Shown: in pieces, positions 18,214 to 25,246 of the stretch
How positions within the stretch are numbered: position 1 is the stretch's first letter
Layout: each line of letters begins with the position of its first letter
Source of the DNA: Xanthomonas hydrangeae
GTDB taxonomy: Bacteria; Pseudomonadota; Gammaproteobacteria; Xanthomonadales; Xanthomonadaceae
Length of the DNA stretch: 64,000 nucleotides
Reading direction: 5' to 3'
Assembly (NCBI GenBank): GCA_905142475.1
Contig: LR990730.1
Location: 3,472,001 to 3,536,000 of the forward strand
Made by a program: the position numbers and the translations under genes
Notes under the pieces: generated by a model
Seen by the model: only the letters and a program-made list of their open reading frames with translations
Told to the model about the DNA's origin: nothing
Databases searched by the model: none

Positions 18214-18849
18214 TCAGGTCCAGTCCGTTAGACCCTCGCGGCGATAGGTTTCCTGAAACGCCGGCCGGGCTTTCATTCGCTGCGCATGCGCGTGCAGCGC
18301 CAGCCAGGTATCGCTGGACCGGGGCATGTTGCGCGACCAGCGCATCATCATGGTCAGCATGAAATCGGCTGCCGACAGCGTCTGGCCGAGCAGATACGGA
18401 CCACTGGCTTGCAGGTGCGCATCGACCTGGGTCCAGGCCGCTTCGAGTTTTTGCCGTGCCTGCGCCTGCGCCGCATCGCTGTGCGCGGCACCGGCCGGCT
18501 CGCTCGGGTAGAACCAGGCGCGATACGCCGGCTGCAAGGTGTTGGCGCAGAAGAACATCCACCTGTAGTAGTCCGCACGCGCAGGCGTGCCGACTGGCGG
18601 TGCCAACCCGGCCTGCGGATACAGGTCGGCCAGATGCAGCACGATTGCTGCAGCTTCGGTCAACACCTGGCCGTCCAGCACCAGCGTCGGCACCACACCG
18701 GCCGGATTGAGTGCCAGGTATTCAGGCGATTTGTGCTCGGCGCGATCGAAATCCAGCGGATGCAGCACGTGCGGCACATCCAGTTCGACCAGCAGCCAAT
18801 GCACGACCAGGGCTGCGGTGCTGGGGGAGTGATAAAGCGTTGTGGTCAT
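18214..18849 (-). CDS. Glutathione S-transferase family protein
   Basis: A 211-aa GST. The N-terminal domain shows LYHSPSTAALVVHWLLVEL at the glutathione site, the cis-Pro segment NPAGVVPTLVLDG and LTEAAAIVLHLADLYP. The C-terminal domain shows the N-capping box LSAADFMLTMMM. It is not closely similar to the GST at 4514-5158 and lies alone on the minus strand, 14 bp after the Cys-rich exported protein. The substrate is unknown. Confidence 0.9.
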   Translation of the reverse strand: MTTTLYHSPSTAALVVHWLLVELDVPHVLHPLDFDRAEHKSPEYLALNPAGVVPTLVLDGQVLTEAAAIVLHLADLYPQAGLAPPVGTPARADYYRWMFFCANTLQPAYRAWFYPSEPAGAAHSDAAQAQARQKLEAAWTQVDAHLQASGPYLLGQTLSAADFMLTMMMRWSRNMPRSSDTWLALHAHAQRMKARPAFQETYRREGLTDWT

Positions 18850-18863
18850 ACGGATTCCTGAAG

Positions 18864-19289
18864 TCAGTTGGTGCAGGCGCGCAGGCAGGCGAGCTTGCGT
18901 GGTTCACAGCGATTGTCGTCACTCTGCTGGCTACAATCGAAGACCTGCGCGAGGCAGTTGGCCCGCTGTGCCGGATTCTGCACGTCATCGCAGCGTTTTC
19001 CGCGCGGCGCCACCGAGGCGCTGCAACTGCTCTCGCTGGGCCGATCGGCGCGGCATTGCCTGGCACTGTGGTTGCACTGCGCGGCGCAACGGTCCGACAC
19101 TGCGGGCCCGCTGAATCGTGTGGAGGGCTCGCTTGGCCTGAGTGGCTTTTTTTCTTCAAACGACACCGGCGCGGCTGGTCTCGGTGCGTAGTTGCCGGAA
19201 GGAAACAGCACCGTCGGTGCTGTCTTGTGCTGCGCTGCCACACCCTGGCTGAGGCAGGCCAACAACGCGATGCAGATGAGTCGGAGCAT
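18864..19289 (-). CDS. Cysteine-rich exported protein of unknown function
   Basis: A 141-aa precursor with a clear signal peptide (MLRLICIALLACLSQGVAAQ). The mature part begins with a Pro-rich stretch and has about ten Cys in its last 75 residues, in patterns RCAAQC, RCDD, NCLAQVFDC and RCEPRKLACLRAC, consistent with several disulfides in the periplasm or outside the cell. I do not recognise the family. AGGAG is well placed before the ATG. The gene ends 14 bp before the GST start, so both may be co-transcribed. Confidence 0.75.
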   Translation of the reverse strand: MLRLICIALLACLSQGVAAQHKTAPTVLFPSGNYAPRPAAPVSFEEKKPLRPSEPSTRFSGPAVSDRCAAQCNHSARQCRADRPSESSCSASVAPRGKRCDDVQNPAQRANCLAQVFDCSQQSDDNRCEPRKLACLRACTN

Positions 19290-19442
19290 TCCTGTTCTCC
19301 TGTGACCGTCAGTACGCCGAGCATAACGGGTCGTCGCTAGGCGTTGCCTGGCCGCGTGGTCGATCCGGCAGGCCGTCTTCATCCCGATAGACAGACACCG
19401 CCTGATGATGGGGACCTACGCGTATTAACTCGTTTGCGGGAC

Positions 19443-19471
19443 GCGGCGACGCCGTGCAGTTGCGTCGCCGC
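19443..19471 (-). terminator. Hairpin downstream of fumarase, possible terminator
   Basis: A 10-bp perfect stem GCGGCGACGC / GCGTCGCCGC with a 9-nt loop lies 12 bp after the minus-strand stop at 19484. There is no T-run, so it may be a Rho-associated or mRNA-end structure. Confidence 0.4.
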
Positions 19472-19483
19472 TCCTGGCCAAGC

Positions 19484-21037
19484 TTATTCCACCACCACCG
19501 GAATCTTGCCGATGCGCGACTGCCACAAACGCGGCCCGGTCTTGTGCACCGACTCGCCGGTGGAATCCACCGCCACGGTCACCGGCATGTCCTTGACCTC
19601 GAACTCGTAGATCGCCTCCATGCCCAGATCTTCGAACGCCAGCACGCGTGCGGCCTTGATCGCCTTGGACACCAGGTAGGCCGAACCGCCGACTGCCATC
19701 AGATAGACGGCCTTGTTGTCGCGGATCGCATCGATCGCCGCATCGCCGCGCTCGGACTTGCCGACCATGCCGAGCAGGCCGGTTTGTTCCAGCATCTGGC
19801 GGGTGAACTTGTCCATGCGGGTAGCAGTGGTCGGGCCGGCCGGGCCGACCACTTCATCGCGCACCGGGTCGACCGGGCCGACGTAGTAGATGAAGCGGTT
19901 GGTGAAGTCGACCGGCAAGGTTTCGCCCTTGTTGAGCATGTCGATCATGCGCTTGTGCGCAGCGTCGCGGCCGGTCAAAAGCTTGCCGTTGAGCAGCACC
20001 ACTTCGCCCGGCTTGAAGCTGGCCACCTCTTCGCGGGTGATGGTGTCCAGATTCACCCGGCGCGCGTTGGTCGGGTTGTAGGTGAGCTTGGGCCAGTCTT
20101 CCAGCGACGGCGGCTCCAGCATCACCGGGCCACTGCCGTCCAGGGTGAAGTGCGCGTGGCGGGTGGCGGCGCAGTTGGGAATCAGCGCCACCGGCAGGTT
20201 GGCGGCGTGGGTCGGGTAATCCTTGACCTTGATGTCCAGCACCGTGGTCAGGCCGCCCAGGCCTTGCGCGCCGATGCCGAGCGCGTTGACCTTTTCGTAC
20301 AGCTCCAGCCGCAGTTCCTCGGCGCGATTGGAGGCGCCACGCGCCTGCAGATCGACGATGTCGATCGGCTCCATCAACGCTTCCTTGGCCAGCAGCATGG
20401 CCTTTTCGGCGGTGCCGCCGATGCCGATGCCGAGCATGCCCGGCGGGCACCAGCCGGCGCCCATGGTCGGCACGGTCTTGAGCACCCAGTCGACGATGGA
20501 GTCGGACGGGTTGAGCATGGCGAACTTGCTCTTGGCCTCCGAGCCGCCCCCCTTGGCCGCGACGATCACCTCGACATGGTGGCCGGGCACGATCTTGGTG
20601 TTGACCACCGCAGGCGTGTTGTCCTTGGTGTTCTGCCGTTTGCCGGCCGGGTCGGCCAGCACGCTGGCGCGCAGCTTGTTGTCGGGGTGGTTGTAGGCGC
20701 GGCGCACGCCTTCGTTGACCATGTCTTCCACGCCCATGGTGGCGTCGTCCCAGCGCACCTGCATGCCGATCTCGAGGAATACGGTGACGATGCCGGTGTC
20801 CTGGCAGATCGGGCGATGGCCTTCGGCGCACATGCGCGAGTTGATCAGGATCTGCGCGATGGCGTCCTTGGCGGCCGGCGATTCTTCGCGCTCGTAAGCT
20901 GCGGACAGATTCCTGATGTAGTCGACCGGGTGGTAGTAGCTGATGTACTGCAACGCGTCGGCGACGGACTGGATGAGGTCTTCCTGCTTGATCGAGGTCA
21001 CGGCTGGCTCTACGGCTGGCGGGGGCAATCCGGCCAT
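19484..21037 (-). CDS. Fumarate hydratase, class I (4Fe-4S)
   Basis: TCA-cycle enzyme reversibly hydrating fumarate to malate. It is the oxygen-sensitive iron-sulfur type: the N-terminal domain has RPICQDTGI, GWCPPGMLGIGIGGTAEKA and PNCAATRHAHF with the cluster-ligand Cys, and the C-terminal domain has TTATRMDKF and GSAYLVSKAIK. The ATG at 21037 gives 517 aa. A GTG at 21001 would give 505 aa beginning (V/M)TSIKQED and is a credible alternative because similarity to the family starts there. It is monocistronic and divergent from the ABC transporter gene. Confidence 0.94.
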   Translation of the reverse strand: MAGLPPPAVEPAVTSIKQEDLIQSVADALQYISYYHPVDYIRNLSAAYEREESPAAKDAIAQILINSRMCAEGHRPICQDTGIVTVFLEIGMQVRWDDATMGVEDMVNEGVRRAYNHPDNKLRASVLADPAGKRQNTKDNTPAVVNTKIVPGHHVEVIVAAKGGGSEAKSKFAMLNPSDSIVDWVLKTVPTMGAGWCPPGMLGIGIGGTAEKAMLLAKEALMEPIDIVDLQARGASNRAEELRLELYEKVNALGIGAQGLGGLTTVLDIKVKDYPTHAANLPVALIPNCAATRHAHFTLDGSGPVMLEPPSLEDWPKLTYNPTNARRVNLDTITREEVASFKPGEVVLLNGKLLTGRDAAHKRMIDMLNKGETLPVDFTNRFIYYVGPVDPVRDEVVGPAGPTTATRMDKFTRQMLEQTGLLGMVGKSERGDAAIDAIRDNKAVYLMAVGGSAYLVSKAIKAARVLAFEDLGMEAIYEFEVKDMPVTVAVDSTGESVHKTGPRLWQSRIGKIPVVVE

Positions 21038-21265
21038 TTTAGTCGAAACTTCCGGCGCGTCCGGGCGTTGCGTCAATCGAGGCGATTGATCGGGCCACCG
21101 ATCGCGCGGGGCCGGCCCGCGACACTGGCGCGCTGGCGGACGCCGACCGCGTTGCCTTGCAGGCGTGCAGTCAGCGCCGCAGCAGCGATCGCGCGCCAAG
21201 GCCGCAGTGCGCACTGGTGCGCCTCCAACACCCCGCGCCCACGCAAGGCGCTGCACACTGATGCG

Positions 21266-23146
21266 ATGTCAGCCTCCCGTTCCGGCGCCTCTGCGCCCGC
21301 CGCTCCCCGTACCGGCCCCACCCTGCGCGAGCGCCTGGATGCGCTGCGCAACCTGCCCCCGTTCCTGCGCCAGATCTGGCAGACCAGCCGCTGGCTGAGC
21401 GCCAGCAGCATCGGCCTGCGCGTGCTGCGCGCGTTGATGCCGGTGGCTTCGTTGTATATCGGCAAACTGATCATCGACGAGGCGATCCATCTGGTCGGCC
21501 AACCGCCGGCCTTCGACTCGCTGGCCCAGGCACTGGGCAGCGGACGCCTGAACCGGCTGCTGGAATTGCTGGCGCTGGAACTGGCGCTGGCGATCGGTTC
21601 GGATCTGCTCGGCCGGCTGGTCGGCTACGCCGATGCGCTGCTGTCGGAGTTGTTCAACAACGCCGCCAGCGTACGCCTGATGGAACACGCCGCGCAGCTG
21701 GATCTGGAGGATTTCGAAGACCCCGACCGGCAGGACAAGCTGGATCGTGCGCGGCGCCAGACCATGAACCGCATGAACCTGATGAGCCAGCTGTTCGGCC
21801 AGGTGCAGGACGCCATTACCGTGGTCAGCTTGGCGGTGGGCCTGGTGGTGTATGCGCCATGGTTGATCCTGCTGCTGGCGATCGCGCTGATCCCGGCCTT
21901 CATCGGCGAGGCGCATTTCAATGCGTTGGGCTATTCGCTCAACTTCCAGTGGACGCCGGAGCGGCGCCAGCTCGACTACCTGCGCCAGGTCGGCGCGAGC
22001 GTCGAGACGGCCAAGGAAGTCAAGATCCTCAACCTGCACCGCTTTTTGATCGCGCGCTATCGCCGGCTGGCCGACAAGTTCTTCCAGGCCAACCGCGCAT
22101 TGGCGCGCAAGCGTGCGTTGTGGGGCGCGTTGCTGGCTGCGCTGGGCACCTTGGGCTACTACATGGCATATGGCTACATCGCCTGGCGCACCGTGCGCGG
22201 CGATTTCAGCATCGGCGACCTGACCTTTCTGGCCGGCAGCTTCCTGCGCCTGCGCCAGTTGCTGGAAGGCCTGTTGATCGGGTTCTCGCAGGTCGCCGGC
22301 CAGGCCTTGTATCTGGACGATCTGTATTCGTTCTTCAACATCGTGCCGGAAATCCGCTCGCGCCCGAACGCGCTGCCGGTGCCGCGACCGATCCGCCAGG
22401 GCTTCGTGTTCGAGGATGTGGGCTTCCGCTATCCGGACGCCGAACAGTGGACGGTGCGGCATCTGGATTTCGAACTGAGGGCTGGCGAAGTGCTGGCCCT
22501 GGTCGGCGAAAACGGCGCCGGCAAGACCACCCTGGTCAAGCTGCTGGCGCGGCTGTACGACCCCGACGAAGGCCGCATTTTGCTCGATGGCCACGACCTG
22601 CGCGACTACGATCTGGACGATCTGCGCGCCAACCTGGGCGTGATCTTTCAGGACTTCGTGCGCTATCACCTGAGCGTGGGCGAGAACATCGGCGTGGGCC
22701 AGGTCGATGCGATGGGCGATGCGCCGCGCATCCGCGCCGCTGCGCAGCGTGCGATGGCCGGCGAGCTGATCGACAGCCTGCCCGATGGCTACGATCAATT
22801 GATCGGCCGACGCTTCAAGAACAGCGTGGACCTGTCCGGCGGGCAATGGCAGAAGATCGCCATCGCACGCGCCTACATGCGCGATGCGCAGCTGATGATC
22901 CTGGACGAACCCACCGCCGCACTGGATGCACGCAGCGAGTTCGAGGTGTTCCAGCGCTTCAAGGAATTGTCGGACAACCGCACCGCGGTGCTGATCTCGC
23001 ACCGCTTCTCCAGCGTGCGCATGGCCGACCGCATCCTGGTGCTGGCCGCTGGCCGCATCGAGGCCAACGGCACGCATGCGGAGTTGATGGCGCAGGGTGG
23101 CCGGTATGCGGAGTTGTTCGAGCTGCAGGCGGCGGGGTATCGGTGA
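21266..23146 (+). CDS. ABC transporter, fused permease and ATP-binding half-transporter
   Basis: A 626-aa half-transporter that should work as a homodimer in the inner membrane. The N-terminal transmembrane domain (about residues 30-330) is followed by an ATPase domain with Walker A GENGAGKTT (near 416), Q-loop FQDF, signature LSGGQWQKIAIARA (near 523), Walker B LMILDEPTAALD and the H-loop ISHRF. The direction of transport is probably export, by family. No substrate clue comes from the neighbours (fumarase divergent, fpr downstream). The start ATG at 21266 has a weak ribosome site. Confidence 0.9.
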   Translation: MSASRSGASAPAAPRTGPTLRERLDALRNLPPFLRQIWQTSRWLSASSIGLRVLRALMPVASLYIGKLIIDEAIHLVGQPPAFDSLAQALGSGRLNRLLELLALELALAIGSDLLGRLVGYADALLSELFNNAASVRLMEHAAQLDLEDFEDPDRQDKLDRARRQTMNRMNLMSQLFGQVQDAITVVSLAVGLVVYAPWLILLLAIALIPAFIGEAHFNALGYSLNFQWTPERRQLDYLRQVGASVETAKEVKILNLHRFLIARYRRLADKFFQANRALARKRALWGALLAALGTLGYYMAYGYIAWRTVRGDFSIGDLTFLAGSFLRLRQLLEGLLIGFSQVAGQALYLDDLYSFFNIVPEIRSRPNALPVPRPIRQGFVFEDVGFRYPDAEQWTVRHLDFELRAGEVLALVGENGAGKTTLVKLLARLYDPDEGRILLDGHDLRDYDLDDLRANLGVIFQDFVRYHLSVGENIGVGQVDAMGDAPRIRAAAQRAMAGELIDSLPDGYDQLIGRRFKNSVDLSGGQWQKIAIARAYMRDAQLMILDEPTAALDARSEFEVFQRFKELSDNRTAVLISHRFSSVRMADRILVLAAGRIEANGTHAELMAQGGRYAELFELQAAGYR

Positions 23147-23147
23147 G

Positions 23148-23284
23148 CCGGGAATGGGGAATGGGGAAAGGGGAATCGGTAGAAGCGGCTTCCCGGCGGC
23201 TGATGGGACTGAGCTTCCTGATCCGAAAGTGGTCCTGATCTTTCCGCACTGCACCCCATTCCCGATTCCCGATTCTCCATTCCT
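23148..23284. repeat. Inverted GGGAATGGGGAA-type repeat pair
   Basis: Just after the ABC transporter stop, GGGAATGGGGAATGGGG (from 23150) is mirrored by CCCCATTCCCGATTCCCG (from 23254) about 80 bp later. Short G/A-rich repeats with their complement downstream are common between xanthomonad genes. Possible roles are mRNA 3' end protection or termination. No gene is seen in 23147-23360. Confidence 0.6.
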
Positions 23285-23288
23285 TGCT

Positions 23289-23309
23289 AAATGAGAGTTC
23301 ATCTCATTT
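23289..23309. promoter_or_regulatory. Palindrome upstream of fpr, possible operator
   Basis: AAATGAGA-gttca-TCTCATTT is a perfect 8-bp inverted repeat centred 62 bp upstream of the fpr ATG. A possible promoter follows it (TTGAGG, then TAGAAT). Position and symmetry suggest a regulator site; the protein is unknown. In Pseudomonas fpr is controlled by the LysR-type FinR, which is only a suggestion here. Confidence 0.45.
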
Positions 23310-23360
23310 GGCCGGCTTGAGGTAGAATTCGCAGGTACTCTTCCCACGACACTAACCGGC

Positions 23361-24140
23361 ATGTCTTCCGCTTTCGGCGCCCAAACGGTGCTCGAGGTCC
23401 GTCACTGGACCGACGCCTACTTCAGCTTCACCACGACCCGCGATGCCGGTTTCCGTTTCGAGAACGGCCAGTTCGTGATGATCGGCCTGGAAACCGAGAC
23501 GCGCCCGTTGCTACGTGCGTACTCGATCGCCAGCGCCAACTGGGAAGAGCATCTGGAGTTCTTCAGCATCAAGGTGCCGGACGGCCCGCTCACCTCGCGG
23601 CTGCAGCACATCAAACCGGGCGATCAGGTGCTGGTCGGCAAGAAGCCCACCGGCACGCTGCTGATCAGCGATCTGCACCCGGGCCGCAATCTCTATCTGC
23701 TGGGCACCGGCACCGGCCTGGCGCCGTGGTTGTCGGTGATCAAGGATCCGGAAACCTACGAGCGTTTCGACAAGGTGATCCTGACCCAGGGCGTGCGCTT
23801 CGTGCAGGATCTGGCCTACCGCGACTATTTCGAGCGCGAGCTGCCGCAGCACGAGTTCCTCGGCGACCTGCTGCGCGAGAAGTTGCTGTACTACCCGGCG
23901 GTGACGCGCGAAGCGTTCGCCAATCGGGGGCGTTTGACCGAGCTGATGGAAGATGGCCGCATGCAGCAGACGCTGGGCTTGCCGCCGCTGGATCCGGCCA
24001 ACGACCGCTTCATGATCTGCGGCAGTCCGCAGATGCTGGCCGACCTGCGCAACGTGCTGGATGCGCGCGGCTTCGAAACCTCGCCACGCATCGGCACGCC
24101 GGGGCATTATGTCTTCGAGCGCGCGTTCGTCGAGAAGTGA
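23361..24140 (+). CDS. fpr: Ferredoxin-NADP reductase
   Basis: FAD enzyme passing electrons between NADPH and ferredoxin or flavodoxin, used in oxidative-stress defence and Fe-S supply. The 259-aa bacterial subclass-type protein has RAYSIASANWEEHLEFF for FAD binding, LLGTGTGLAPWLSVI for NADPH phosphate binding, MICGSPQML, and a C-terminus YVFERAFVEK typical of this subclass. The ATG is placed at the family start. It is monocistronic with a palindrome upstream, and convergent with the glutathione peroxidase gene across a 30-bp inverted repeat. Confidence 0.94.
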   Translation: MSSAFGAQTVLEVRHWTDAYFSFTTTRDAGFRFENGQFVMIGLETETRPLLRAYSIASANWEEHLEFFSIKVPDGPLTSRLQHIKPGDQVLVGKKPTGTLLISDLHPGRNLYLLGTGTGLAPWLSVIKDPETYERFDKVILTQGVRFVQDLAYRDYFERELPQHEFLGDLLREKLLYYPAVTREAFANRGRLTELMEDGRMQQTLGLPPLDPANDRFMICGSPQMLADLRNVLDARGFETSPRIGTPGHYVFERAFVEK

Positions 24141-24171
24141 TGCGGCGCGCGGAGTAGCCGCCACCGCACCG

Positions 24172-24280
24172 TCGTAGGAGCGCACCCGGGCGCGATGAAG
24201 CAGGCCCGGTACGCCTCTTACATGGCATGACGCCTCACATCATCGGTAACGCTTCATCGCGCCCGGGTGCGCTCCTACGA
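24172..24280. repeat. Perfect 30-bp inverted repeat between fpr and glutathione peroxidase
   Basis: The left arm 24172-24201 (starts TCGTAGGAGCGCACCCGGGC) is exactly complementary to the right arm 24251-24280, with a 49-nt spacer. The GTAGGAGCGCACCCGGG motif is a common xanthomonad/pseudomonad repeated palindrome. Lying between two convergent genes it can form a hairpin at both mRNA ends and may act as a bidirectional terminator or stabiliser. Confidence 0.85.
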
Positions 24281-24318
24281 TCCAGGCGCGTTCAGAAGTT
24301 AGGCGTGCGTTTGCGATA

Positions 24319-24804
24319 TCACGCGTCCAGCGCGCGCTCGATATCCGCTGCCAACGCTTCCGGCTTGGTGGTCGGTGCGTAACGCTCCAGCACCGTGCCA
24401 TCGCGGCCGATCAGGAACTTGGTGAAGTTCCACTTGATCGCTTCAGATCCCAGGACGCCGCGCTGTTCGTGCTTGAGGTGCTGCCACAGCGGGTGCGCGC
24501 CGCTGCCGTTGACCTCGACCTTCTCGGCCAGCGGAAAATCCACCGCATAATCGAGCGAGCAGAACTGGCGGATCTGCGCGGCATCGCCCGGCTCCTGATG
24601 GCCGAACTGATCGCACGGGAATCCGATCACCACCAAGCCACGGTCGCGATAGCGCTGCCACAGCGCCTGCAATCCGGCGTATTGCGGCGTAAAACCGCAT
24701 TTCGATGCGACATTGACCACCAGCACCACCTTGCCGGCGTAATCGCGCATCGACTGGGGACGACCTTCCAGGTCGGTGAATTCGAACGTGGCGATGTCGC
24801 TCAT
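24319..24804 (-). CDS. Glutathione peroxidase family thiol peroxidase
   Basis: A 161-aa thioredoxin-fold peroxidase reducing hydroperoxides. The peroxidatic residue is Cys36 (NVASKCGFT), an ordinary Cys codon rather than selenocysteine. The tetrad partners are visible as FPCDQFG (Gln) and KWNFTKF (Trp, Asn). A second Cys in FPCDQFGHQEP fits the thioredoxin-dependent mechanism of bacterial BtuE/Gpx proteins. It is monocistronic, with its 3' end facing fpr; both genes serve redox homeostasis. Confidence 0.93.
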   Translation of the reverse strand: MSDIATFEFTDLEGRPQSMRDYAGKVVLVVNVASKCGFTPQYAGLQALWQRYRDRGLVVIGFPCDQFGHQEPGDAAQIRQFCSLDYAVDFPLAEKVEVNGSGAHPLWQHLKHEQRGVLGSEAIKWNFTKFLIGRDGTVLERYAPTTKPEALAADIERALDA

Positions 24805-25246
24805 GGCTGCCCTGATATATGCAAGGAGCGCAGCGTAACGCAGCAGCGCGCATTACGGCATTGATCGCAGATCGCGTAAGCCGGATAACAAGGAGGGTTT
24901 TCAACGGATCCGTTGCCGCAGCCACCAAGCCCTTCCCGCCGGTCCCGACCGTTGCCGGCCGCTGACACGGCGCGCTACCGGCCAGCATCCGTCAGGCGGA
25001 CGGATCGAGACCTCGCTACCCGCCGAGCAGCCGGCATGCAGCCGAGTGGAAACATGCCGCAGCGCGTACCGGCAGCGCCCGTACGGCGGCTGTGCGCTCA
25101 TGGTGCCATCGTTCCGGAGCCCGCAAGGCGAGCACCGCATTGCCCGCCTGATGGCGTGGCAATGCGCCTGCAGCCATGCCTTTTGTCACACGCCTGTCCG
25201 GCCCGGCTGGGGTAGCCTCGGCCGTTCGCACTCTGGAGCCACTCTC
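24805..25246. other. 442-bp intergenic region with no recognised gene
   Basis: Holds the divergent upstream regions of the glutathione peroxidase and M3 peptidase genes. Short open frames here have no ribosome site or recognisable product. I see no strong palindrome or tRNA. Confidence 0.5.

Noticed and set aside
19454-21265. Open frame continuing upstream of the ABC transporter across the fumarase gene
   Set aside because: It is antisense to fumarase; the transporter itself begins at 21266 where similarity starts.
24319-24804. Possible selenocysteine in glutathione peroxidase
   Set aside because: Residue 36 is an ordinary Cys codon and there is no in-frame TGA.
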